Made by a program: the position numbers and the translations under genes. This document shows, one piece after another, positions 10,851 through 21,123 of a DNA stretch of 64,000 nt. The stretch's first letter is position 1. Each line of letters starts with the position of its first letter. The notes beneath the pieces are model-generated. The model had not been told where the DNA came from. It did not search any database and was given only the letters and a program-made list of their open reading frames with translations. Source of the DNA: Epiperipatus broadwayi (taxonomy: Eukaryota; Onychophora; Udeonychophora; Euonychophora; Peripatidae); assembly GCA_028023455.1 (NCBI GenBank), contig JAQFVV010007267.1:1-64000 (forward strand), written 5' to 3'.

Positions 10851-11169
10851 TCATTAATTGTTTTACATAGGTATATATTTATTTATATAATTTAAAAATA
10901 TTATATTGGGGTTCATTGCACTCTAGTGCTACTAAGTTAACTTATACCATGTATTTGCTTTTATTGACCATAAATAATGGTTTAGTTTTAAAAAAATTGT
11001 AGGTCCGTCTATTTATGCTCTAACTGTTTTTAAAACATTCTTAAAAACAATTTTATATATTCTTTAAAATAATATTTATATAAAGGTTAACTAAATTAGC
11101 ATTAATTTTTTAGTATTAAGTTTTTTTTTTTTAACAATATACTATTCAAAATAAGAATTTATATTCATA

Positions 11170-14100
11170 AACTTTTGGATTGTCCAGTGTACAAGTTCCA
11201 AGTTGCAATCTTTGAGGTCTGCCCCTTTATTAGATTTTTAAGCACTAGCATTTCTATGCCTAATGAATGTAAAAGGATCCTCATATGTATTGCATAGTTT
11301 ATGAAACTGACAATCTTTTTGTTTAGTAACTTCTAATGTGGCATTCTCTAAAATGTTCCATTTGTTTTGCCTATTTAGGTCATCATGTTGATAGTAGAGA
11401 ACATTTAAATGTCACAGCAAACATCTAAAATGATCATATACTTTGTCATTGTCAAAATTTCCTAAAGTAATGTGGTCATTGTGATAACTTATCATGGTTG
11501 CAGTCTTCTGTGTTAACAATATTATATTCTGATAGCTGCTATATAGTTCATCTCTATCTTGTCCAGAGAATACTTTAATTTTGTTTTGATGGAAAATATG
11601 AGTACGATGGAATGTTTTTAAATATTTACCTAATTCCATTTTCCATCTTATCCTCTTTCATGTACTTTTCCATAACATGTTTAAAATATAAGATTGTCTC
11701 ACATATTGTTAATTTATTAAGGTAGTTAGCCTTAAAAATTTGAGAGCTTAGTTTTACTTGAGATATGGCAGTATCATCCAAGTGTTCTTGTCTCAATTTC
11801 TGAGATTCATGTTTTATCTCAAACTTTATGCTATCTCTGGATAGGTTTGTTGAGTGGCTTGAACTCTCTACCTGACTCTGTGGATGTAGGTGACTTTTTT
11901 TCAATGTCAATATTGTGTTCATAGGGTTAATTAGCTGGGTAGACACTTGCATAGTTGATATCGAAATATCTGTGTTAATTTTGAGAGGATCATCTCTCAT
12001 CTCAGGTATTACCTGTTGTGAGAAAATGTATTCTGGGTTGCGGTCATTTATTCCACTAAGATTTTTAGCAATAATCTCCAGATCATTCTCTACTTCATTT
12101 TCTAACTTTTGACTATCCTGAGTCTTGTGCCTTATTTCTATTTGTTGCATTCCCAAGGACTGTGTGTCTTGAAAACTCTCTACTTCATTCATTTCTACAA
12201 TTCTTTCTGGGTTTAATGGATTTTGATCAATCACTTCAAAAGATTTGCCATTCAATTCCACTTCATTATTTAATTGGGAGTGAAGTTGCTCAATTTTGGT
12301 GTTAATGATATTAAATTCTTCCTGAATTTTTATTTGGTGTCTATCCTATTCAACAGATAGTTCTTCCTTAAAATGTACATGATTTTGTTGTACTTCTTCA
12401 TATTTAGTGTCTCGTTGGCTGGTGATAGTGTGCTTAAATTCTTCCAACCTCTGTTGACACCTTATGTCTTTCTCATTAATCTGCTCCTATATCCCTTCCA
12501 TTTCTTGCTTTAATTCTGTATTATATTTTTGCACATTCTTAATTTCTGTTTTCATTTATGCTTCCACTCTTTCTATATCTGATTTCAAATTTTCTCTCAA
12601 ACAATTTATACTTTCTTTCACTTTGACTTCAATACTTTCCACATCCTTTCTAGTTGCCATATTAACTATTATACTATCCATCTTATTGTTTATGTCTGAC
12701 ATATCAGCTTTGGTAGCCATAGTTGTCTTTAAATTGTTCATATATACTTTCATGCTATTCATATTATTGTTTATTTCTGATATTTTTTCCTTAGTCACAA
12801 AAATAGCTTTCATGCTCTTTGTCTTAATATTTATATCAGTCTTCATAGCATCCATCTTATAGTTCACTCTTGTTTCCATACCATTCATCTCTTCTTTTAT
12901 AATAGACATATTACTATCCAATTTTATTTTTATATTATCTAGCTTAGCTTCAATGCTGTTCATACTTTTGTTTAACTCTATTATTTCTTCTTTAGTTACC
13001 ATGGTAACTTTTAAACTTTTCATACTTTCACTCATGCTGTCTATCCTACTATTCATATCACTCTTTATGCTGTTAATAATGTATTCCTTTTCCCTTTTTA
13101 TTTCTTCTTTCATGCTATCCATCTTTGTTTCTATACTAGTCATCTTAATCTCTATACCATCATTTATTCTAGTTTCTAAACTACCCATTTCAGTTTTAAT
13201 ATCCATTTCCATACTTTCCATACCAGTCTTTATTTCAGTTTTCATCCTATCAATATCAGTTTTTATGCAATCCATATCAGTTTTTATTTCAGTTTTCATC
13301 CTATCCATATCAGCCATTATACTATCTATCTTGGCTTCCTTATTATTATTTATCCTCATTTCCATACTATTAATATCTGCTTTCATACAATTCATTTTGC
13401 TGTTCAGATCAATATTCATGCTATTTATATCAGTCTTAGTTGCCATTTTTGCTTCCAAATTGCACAAACTTTCTTTTATCTCTTTCATCATCATTTTGTG
13501 TATTTGTTGCATGATCATCATATTCTCAGTAGTTTTTGCTATTTCAGCTCTGGGTGTTTGATTTACCTCATTGGAAAGGGTCTCACAAATTTGAGAAAAT
13601 ACTTGATTTTCAACATGTATCAATGGAGAATGATTACTTCTTTAGAATTTACTTGTGATGGTGTGATTCGAGTACCTGAGATAGTTTCATTTGTACTTGG
13701 TGCAATCCTTCTTAAATCAAAATTAAAAGTGCACTTTTTCTTTTCATCTTTGGGAATCTGAGATGTCCAACCAGTAGGAAACTCAGGTTCAAATAACATT
13801 TTTGCAGTAAAAGAATATTTAGTACCAAGATTAGATTCACAAATAAAACCAGGTAAATCTTTTTGTAAGATAATAACTTGACCCTGTTTATGTGACTGGT
13901 TAATGACAATCTCATCAACCCCTTTACAAGAAAAAGACCAATTTCCCATGGTTAAACATGTTGAATCAAGTGAAGATAAAATAGATTGACTAGGAGTACC
14001 AGGTTTAACTTGGTTGCATGCACTCCATAGTCTTTCCAAAACCTATTTCCTATCACCTGTATCATCTTACATTTTACCATTCCTACTTATAGTAATATAT

Positions 14101-14264
14101 TTTCTATCTGACATAAACTGAAACCATCCTACTCCATCTTTGGGTAACTCTAAAGCTACAGCATCACTCCAAATATATAGATAATATTGGTTGCAAACAA
14201 CACACCAGTTATGCCAGTGATAAGGATGACCAGATAAAAAATTTTTAGAAAGTTTTGATTCCAT
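11170..14264 (-). pseudogene. Decayed long coiled-coil ORF of an LTR element (Gag-like)
   Basis: About 1000 residues can be followed over three frames. The N-terminal part (14264-13620) reads SGHPYHWHNWCVVCNQYYL and later GWTSQIPKDEKKK. A single frame from 13623 to 11626 carries a 355-residue coiled coil (12556-13623) and then, across three in-frame stops, a Q/E/S-rich stretch. A frameshift leads to FHRTHIFHQNKIKVFSG and onward to about 11170. The coiled coil is built from repeats anchored by M and I, with recurring M-T-K-x-D-I-like units. The integrase fragment lies 320 bases downstream on the same strand. Coiled-coil Gag proteins occur in several invertebrate Gypsy elements, but no capsid motif was identified, so Gag is an inference. 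Confidence 0.55.
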
Positions 14265-14474
14265 GTAAATAATTTTCTCTTACTGCTAATTATTATTAAC
14301 GGAAAAATTTTAAATTTATTTATATAAATTACTTTCTATTCAAAGTTATAATATGTGTATGCCATAAGATTTCATGCTTCTGGTTAGCATTAAAATTTTA
14401 TTTATAAATTTGAAATATATTATTTGGTTTTATTAATACAAGCGAATATATATATATATGAAAAAACAAATACA

Positions 14475-14875
14475 AGTTAATCACGTAACCTGCTATCACT
14501 TGTTATTTATGTCCAAAAGATGGCGCTATACCAAAACCGCCGAACAAGTGTAAGATTTGTTTTACATAAACGAAAAAAGAGTCAGAAATTAACTACCCCT
14601 TTCATTTGCTCACTCCCAGATCAGCTGATTTCAAGCTGGTTTGCTATCCTCAGTGGGAGATAGAGTATAGAAACTAGATCTAAAACACTGACTCTCAAGT
14701 GTTTATGCAAAACGTTTCTATCAGATTGCAAGCGTGAATTTTTCAGACCGGTAAAGTCTTCAAACCCAGCCTAGCAAGCTAGATATTTATATGGGTCTGA
14801 TCTCAGTTCAGAATCACCATATAATCAAAGTCTCTGCAATATATATCATTGCAAGAAAACTCTAAAGGTACATTT
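14475..14875 (-). mobile_element. Hammerhead-bearing insertion, copy 2, with 17-bp target duplication
   Basis: The 17-mer ATGAAAAAACAAATACA lies at 14458-14474 and again at 14876-14892, bracketing about 401 bp. Inside, 14510-14680 matches copy 1 at 8450-8614. On the minus strand it contains CGGTTTTGGTATAGC and GCCATCT, close to the sequence upstream of the Penelope-like ORF near 22960. A variable-length target duplication and this kinship suggest mobilisation by Penelope-like machinery. Confidence 0.6.
14613..14659 (-). ncRNA. Hammerhead ribozyme motif, second copy
   Basis: Minus strand: stem I CTCCCA, core CTGAGGA (14653-14647), stem II TAGC-loop-GCTT (outer pair U-U mismatched), core GAAA (14632-14629), short stem III TCAGCTGA, T-C, then stem I TGGGAG. 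Stem I is six perfect pairs. Compared with copy 1 the fourth pair is G-C instead of A-U and the fifth is A-U instead of G-U, so pairing is kept while sequence changes. Predicted cleavage lies between 14619 and 14618. Confidence 0.75.
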
Positions 14876-14925
14876 ATGAAAAAACAAATACATATTTGTT
14901 TTTTCATAAATGTACCTTTAGAGTT
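14858..14925. repeat. Perfect 33-bp inverted repeat with 2-base spacer
   Basis: Arms 14858-14890 and 14893-14925 are exact reverse complements, separated by CA. The outer part of the left arm belongs to the end of the hammerhead-bearing insertion; the inner part is its target duplication. The hairpin therefore spans the insertion junction. Confidence 0.9.
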
Positions 14926-15194
14926 AACTTTAGCTTTTGATGTTGCCAGAAAAGTATCAATTACAGCTAATTAACAATTCCACCAGGCTAAAAGTTTTCT
15001 CCATTAATGTAAAAAGTTTCTTTATTGGGATTTATTAAAATAAAATGAAGTCCTCTTTTACTTAAAACCCAAATTGTTAAAGGAATTTAAGTCCAGAAAT
15101 CTATATTTAAAGGTGTGAGAATATAAAAAAATAATATTTTTTCTGGCATTATGCAACTAATATTTTAACCTTTTCCAAAGAGTTGTGTATGTTG

Positions 15195-15310
15195 AAGCGT
15201 TGTTAACCAAGAGGTCAGTGCAGTCGCCTTGCAAGCAAGCAGTTGTTTGCAGACGGTTGTTGCGGTTCTTCGCCTCCTGGCCGATGCTATGACATAAGGA
15301 AAACATTTTT
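15195..15310 (+). repeat. tRNA-derived SINE copy
   Basis: TAACCAAGAGGTCAG resembles an A box, GCGGTTCTTCGCCTC a weak B box. The 3' part GATGCTATGACA is shared with the SINE at 39308-39402, and an A-rich stretch follows. The copy has an extra internal segment and is diverged. No target duplication was found. Confidence 0.5.
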
Positions 15311-16052
15311 TTTCATGGATATTATTATAATAAAGAATAGATATAACGATATTATATAATGTAAACAGAAATATTTCCTATTACATATATACTAAAATTG
15401 TGGCAATTCTACCTTTGGAAATGTAAAAATAAATATAATTAAAGTTCATTTGAAAATTGTTTACATAAAAAAATGATTTTTTTCAACCTATTTATCATTA
15501 AAAATTAAATATGTCATCACATTTGGATTTCTTTACAAAGCTTATTTTTGATCAAGTAACTAAATGTACTATTGTTATTTAAAGATTAAAAGATGTTACA
15601 AAATAAATATGTAATTGCTGAATACTTTTTATATTAATATTTGTTTATTATAAATTAAACAAAAATGATAGATAATAAAAGTAAATATTCATTATGTTAC
15701 ATAAAACTGATTAGATTTAATAATAAAATATAATAATTATTATTATTTTGAATATTTTATATTATAAAAAAAGTAAATAAATAAATATGTGTTATAGAGA
15801 AAAAAAATGATGTTAATTGGGAGAGATATTAAATAATACCTGTTTGTGAAGCATTAAAGGAAACAATCAGGGCATATTCCAAATGTGATTTCATACATTG
15901 TTTGATCGTGCAACTTTTAATATTAAGTGATTATTTTTATAAGATCAATGGACTGCTGATCACTATGCATCTACCAGTGGGGTGACGATATTAGCTTCTT
16001 ATTTCTGTATTTAGAACAGGAAATACTAGTATTTATTTTCAATTACTTTCTT

Positions 16053-16155
16053 AACTAGAATGTCCTGTGTGGTTAATTTGGCATAGAGTTTTTGATTTGG
16101 AATTGTGAAGTTCTGGATCAGTTCTAGAACTCACAAGTCTGGGATCAAACTCTGT
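16053..16155 (+). repeat. Degenerate tRNA-like SINE relic
   Basis: TGGTTAATTTGGCATAGAG (A-box-like) and GGGATCAAACTCT (B-box-like) lie about 70 bases apart. The pattern resembles the relic at 9794. It is a weak call. Confidence 0.3.
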
Positions 16156-16327
16156 ATAAATTAAACCCATATTCCTTTTTTAAAAATTAAATATCACTTT
16201 GGAATTTATTTGAAGGCTGAATAAATGTACATGTGTATCATTTACATATATAAACATTAATACTCGATTATTAAAAAGTATTATAATCCACAGAGTTTTA
16301 TGATTAGAGAAACTTTAATAAAAATAA

Positions 16328-16830
16328 TTGGAGAGGTATTTTGTCATAAATAGAAGTAGAATGTATTTAATTAAACATCAAATACCAGATCATATCTTTC
16401 CACCTGATGAAGCCTTTACTTTTACATTTTTTGGGAGTTATAAATACATCTATGTGTTTAAAAGGAAATGTTTTAGTAAATGGTTTTGCCACTTCTTGGT
16501 GAGATATTTGTTGACATTAAAAAAAGAATGGAAAAGTAAATATTGGAAGCAAAAGCAAAATGGTATCATTGACATTGTGACAGTAATAAATAGACCGAAA
16601 TGGACTTGGGCTGGACATATTGAGATGGAATTATAATATAGGGTCAATTGAAATATTTTATTGGATTCCAAGATATTGTAAAAAATTGACCAATAAACCA
16701 CAAATAATCTGGATAAATGAAATAAGAATGTTTGTTGGTTTATTGTGAAGAACTGAATTTATGAATCTATATTACATTTGAAGAGATCTTCATCAAGAAT
16801 TGAATAATTTATAAATGATGATGATGGAAA
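16328..16830 (+). pseudogene. 3' end of a non-LTR retrotransposon (LINE), decayed
   Basis: The frame at about 16562-16635 reads IIDIVTVINRPKWTWAGHI. This matches the consensus near the C-terminus of many LINE endonuclease-reverse transcriptases (K-W-x-W-A-G-H-I/V). It is followed in broken frames by sequence like PQIIWINEIR, where the family has a P-x-x-R-W-x-D-D-I-type block. A TGATGATGATGG run at about 16816 resembles the short-repeat 3' tails of such elements. The reverse transcriptase core is not present. Confidence 0.55.
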
Positions 16831-17089
16831 AATACTGTGATAAAATTATATTAGGTATTTACTTAATATCCTTCCAGAAAAGTGTTTTCAAAGGCTTGCA
16901 GCATGTTATGTCAACAATATGACTGACTCTAATTTATCGTATTTAATATTTACTTTTTGTTTTATTTATTAAAATGATAAAGCAACACAAAACTTCAAAG
17001 GATCCCAAGTAAAAACATTTTAATGTAAATGCAGTAAAGAAATGAAGACATGATTAAGCAAACTATAAGTCTATAACAAACATAGTTAT

Positions 17090-18562
17090 TAAGCAATAAA
17101 CATCACATGATCACCATTTCTTATGCTTGCTTGAAACTGTTATTAAAACAGGCAAACCTTTCTATACATATTGCCATTCAATGTAAGACATAGTAATCAA
17201 TGGATTCCAGAAGGCTTGTGCATAAAATCCCCATCTAGTGCCTACTCATCCAATGTCCCCAGACTAGTTTTTGACTTTTGGGATTCAACAGTCTTGAGGC
17301 TTGGATCTGAGAGCACTACACCTACATTTTAGGATCTAGTGCAACTTTCCAGCAGCTACCTTTTATCTCTATTTAACTACAAAACTATGAGTCTTAAATA
17401 GATAACACCATAATATTTTCAATCCCAGCTCACTAGCTTATATAGCTATGTAGGTCTGAACTCAGTTTAATACCTATACATTTTCATGACTTTGGTGCTT
17501 TAATAAACATATTTATCACTATCCCATTATGCATGATTGGTTTAAAGCCAATAAACATCACATGATCATCATTTCTTATGCTTGCTTATAACTGATATTA
17601 AAACAGGGCAAACTCTCTATACATATTGCTACTCAGTACAAGCCAGAGTAATCCATGGATGCCAGAAGCTTGTGCATAAAATTCCCATCTAGTGCCTACT
17701 TGTCCAATATTGCCAGACTAGTATATGGTTTGTGGACTTTGTGATTAAGGAGCCTTGTATCTGAGAGCACTGCATCTAGAACTTAGGATTTAATGCAGCC
17801 TTCCAGCAGCCATATTTAATCTCTACTTAACTAAAAACTATATTTTTAATTTAAGATTCATAGTTTTGTAGTTAAATAGAGATAAAAGGTGGCTGCTGGA
17901 AGGTTGAATTAGATCCTAAGTTCTAGGTGCAGTACTCTCAGATCCAAGTCTCCTCACTGATGCTGGCCACAAGCCAGAAACTAGTCTGGTGAAATTGGAT
18001 AAGTATGCACTAGCTGGCAATCTTATGCACAAGCCTTCTGGCATCCATTGATTTATCTGTTTTGCACTGAGTGACAATACATATAGAGAGTTTTTGTCTG
18101 TTTTAATACAGTTATAAGCAAGCCTAAGAAATGGTTATCATGTGATATTTATTGGCTTAAAACCAATCCTGCTTAATAGTATATTGGTGGTTATGGTTAT
18201 TAAAAAACCAAAGTCACCAAACTGTATAGGTACTAAACTGAGTTTAGACCTATATGACTATATGAGCTAATGAGCTTGGATTGAAAATATTATGGTGTTT
18301 CAATTTAAGACTCATAATTTTGTAGCTAAGTAGAAATAAATGGTGGTTTCCTGAAGATTGAATAGGTTCCTAAGATGTAGCTGCAATGCTCTCATATCCA
18401 AGGCTACTCAATGATGAAGACACAAGCCAGAAACTAGTCTGGGGATATTGATTGAGGAGGCACTAGATGGGGATTTTATGCACAAGCCTTCTGGCATCCA
18501 TTGATTATTATGGTTTGCACTAAGTGGCAATATGTATAGAGTGTTTTGTCTCTTTAAAACAT
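17090..18562. repeat. Large near-palindrome made of four ~0.4-kb repeat units
   Basis: Units starting near 17095 and 17548 are direct copies (ATAAACATCACATGATCA and ...CCAGACTAGT... are shared). From about 17858 the same units run inverted back to about 18560 (for example TAAAAGGTGGCTGCTGGAAG against CCAGCAGCTACCTTTTA). The arms are about 0.7 kb, clearly diverged but collinear, with the centre near 17857. There is no coding potential. It could be a foldback transposon or an inverted tandem duplication. Confidence 0.8.
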
Positions 18563-18564
18563 AG

Positions 18565-19189
18565 TTATTCATGTAGGCAGACAGACATCACATTTGGGGC
18601 AGGCACTATCCCATAATTATGAAAATTTTCCACTGTATCTTGATCTGTCAATTGAAGATTCCAAATTTTAATCTTACATTCAAAACTGATAAAAGAAAAA
18701 GGAATGTTTAATAATAATAATTTTTTTTAAATTAATTTTCAATTTAAAATATATAGGTTTTGTTGTTTAAATAATTCATTTTGTGTCAAATTATTTGTTT
18801 ACATTTTTTTGCATGTGAAATTCTTTTCTCAAACTTGTGTAGTTTGGTAATTTTTAAAAAATATTAATAAATGTATTTCAAAGTGAATATCAATTTTAAA
18901 AAAAGTGAATAGATTTTTTTCATAAATTTCATTCACTATATAACATCAATCATTATGGTCTACCTTTAACATATTGGTTAACACTTAATATGTGGTTAAA
19001 ATTGTGATTTTTTTAAAAAAATTCATTAACGGAAACTCTTATTAAACTCTTATTTTGTTTAAGTCAATTTGAAAGTACGATTAAAAATTTCAAATCTTTT
19101 ATAGACAGAGCAAGATGCAGTGGAATATTTTCAAAAATTATGGGATAGTGCCCACCTTAAAAGTGATGTCAGTCAGCCAACATGAATAA
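18565..19189. mobile_element. MITE-like element with ~70-bp terminal inverted repeats
   Basis: The left end TTATTCATGTAGGCAGACAG through GGCACTATCCCATAATT to TTCCACTG (18634) is mirrored by the right end (19118-19189). About 620 bp lie between the outer tips, with no ORF. A short non-autonomous DNA transposon is the simplest reading. The superfamily is not assigned because no clear target duplication was read. Its left tip abuts the end of the near-palindrome. Confidence 0.65.
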
Positions 19190-20023
19190 TCATTAACTAA
19201 TCACATTTGATATTGTTAGCTTTATCATGTTTTATCATTTACATTAAAAATATATTGTACCGCTAATGAATAGTGCTCCATATAAAATTGTATTTACAAT
19301 TATTAAAAAAAAACATATATAATGCAAAAAGTTTTAAAATTTACAAAGAATAATAAAACCACTGCAGAATAAGTTGTAAATAAAGATTTTGAAATTAAAA
19401 ACATCTCATTTGAAAGAAATAATCTATAAAAGCTTAAAGAATCTTTTTATTATTAGTTTAAAACAGTTTGCTAAAAGTCAATTCATAAAGTTTTACAAAT
19501 TAATTAAAATGTACTTCAGGGGGAGGGAGAATTTAACTTAGAAAATTTAAACTATTAAAGAAAAAAAAAGAAATCTTAAAACTAAAAAAAATCTCTCCTT
19601 TCATTTAGTTAAAATAATATATATATATGTGCATAAATAATAAGTTGATTTTAAACATAAAGTAATAGTACAATGTGTGCTTGCTAGAAAAATTAAAATA
19701 TGAAAGTTAAATATAAAAAATAAATGAAAGTTTATAAGTAAAAAATTCCCTCAAAGATTGCATATACTCATAAGCAACATAAAAATGGGATTAGCAATGG
19801 TTATTGATTAAAACACATTAACAACAGGATTATTTAAATACATCTACATCTTAAAAATTTAATCAAAGCAGTGGACGAATTTAAAAATTAATTAGAAAGG
19901 ATAACAATAAGATCATCCTATAAATAGTGCACAATATTTCATCAGGCAGTAATTCACATATCTAATGTGAATCAGATATTATACTTATTTTTCCAATAAA
20001 TACAATGCAGTGCTAAGCAGTTT
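19190..20023. other. AT-rich DNA, nothing recognised
   Basis: No ORF, repeat or RNA gene was identified. There are short A-runs and a small AT tract near 19618. Confidence 0.4.
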
Positions 20024-20225
20024 CTATGCATGTGATAAACTCCAACCTCCATCTGTAAGAACATCAGCAGTCTTCCCATCTAATAATTTGAAAACATCAA
20101 GTGTCTGACTGCCTGGAGTAAGAAGTAGCCTGGAACCATATTCATCACAACCACATCAGAAATCTAAAATCCAACCACTTGGTAAAAACACATGCAGCAG
20201 TAAATAACTTGGTGCCACCACATTT
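20024..20225 (-). pseudogene. Decayed coding remnant or exon, family unknown
   Basis: One minus-strand frame reads VVAPSYLLLHVF, then PSGWILDF, one TGA, then CGCDEYGSRLLLTPGSQTLD and VFKLLDGKTADVLTDGG, ending SLSHA and TAG at 20026-20024. The frame is protein-like over about 65 residues with one stop, and the segment is richer in GC than its surroundings. It could be a broken exon, a processed-gene relic or transposon protein. No donor or acceptor was clearly assigned. Confidence 0.35.
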
Positions 20226-21051
20226 CAAAAATTCTATAGGTAATAACATTTTCTTATTCCAATACATGATATTAATTAATGTAGCCATTGTAATGTTTGA
20301 AGCCTCCAGAGTTAACTGACATGAACTCTATAGCATGTATAAAATGAACACTTTATGTGCATGTTTTAATGCTTGTACTTATTTTAATGCTTTATATTAA
20401 ATTACATTACTATTGAATGTTATTGAGAATGTGGGTGTGGTTATTATAAATAAAATTATTGTTTATTTAACTGATTAAAATTTATAATGAGTTTGCAAAT
20501 TATAGTAAGCATTGTAGTTAAAATAAAGTATTTGTTTATCAATTAAGGTCAGTCAATTCTTTTACCCATACCACTAATTAAGCAGCAATTTATTATATTA
20601 TTCTTTTGATTGAGCAAGTTGGGTTTTCTTAGGTGATGAATTAGTTTATCATTATTCAGAGCATGTTAGCTACTTGTAGTTAACTGGCACCTGAAGTTTA
20701 CTTCAAAACAAAAAGTGCTTTGAATGACAGATGTTGAATCCAGCATCTGAGAAGATCTATGACCTGCAAATGTGGTTGCAGTTATATATCTTATATAGCT
20801 TTGACCTGGTCACAGGTATCCTCTGGGTATTATGCTTCTCTGCCTAAGGGACTGGGGTGGTGCATGACTTAAATTGCAGTCTGATCGAATTTATAATAAA
20901 TAATTTTATAGTAATGTCATATTTTCTATAAAAGAAGTAAACAATTTGTTCTAAGATTTGTTTAACACAATCATTTTATTAAAGAGTAAAAATTACTTTT
21001 TTTCCCGATTATACATTGTATTCCCTATTTGATCAACTACCCCATTGGTTT

Positions 21052-21052
<1 letters not shown>
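20226..21052. other. Intergenic DNA with a moderately GC-richer patch
   Basis: A patch at about 20660-20890 is less AT-rich and may be an old repeat. I saw no coding frame or boundaries. Confidence 0.3.

Positions 21053-21121
<69 letters not shown>
21053..21121. repeat. (AT)n microsatellite, ~66 bp
   Basis: Uninterrupted AT dinucleotides at the 3' end of the minus-strand Penelope-like element. Open frames here coding for Ile-Tyr repeats are artefacts. Confidence 0.98.

Positions 21122-21123
<2 letters not shown>

Noticed and set aside
12464-13561. Plus-strand open frames rich in Ile, Ser, Phe and Leu (12464-12862, 12953-13561)
   Set aside because: They are the complement of the Met/Lys/Asp-rich coiled-coil ORF on the minus strand; the hydrophobic composition is a shadow, not a membrane protein.
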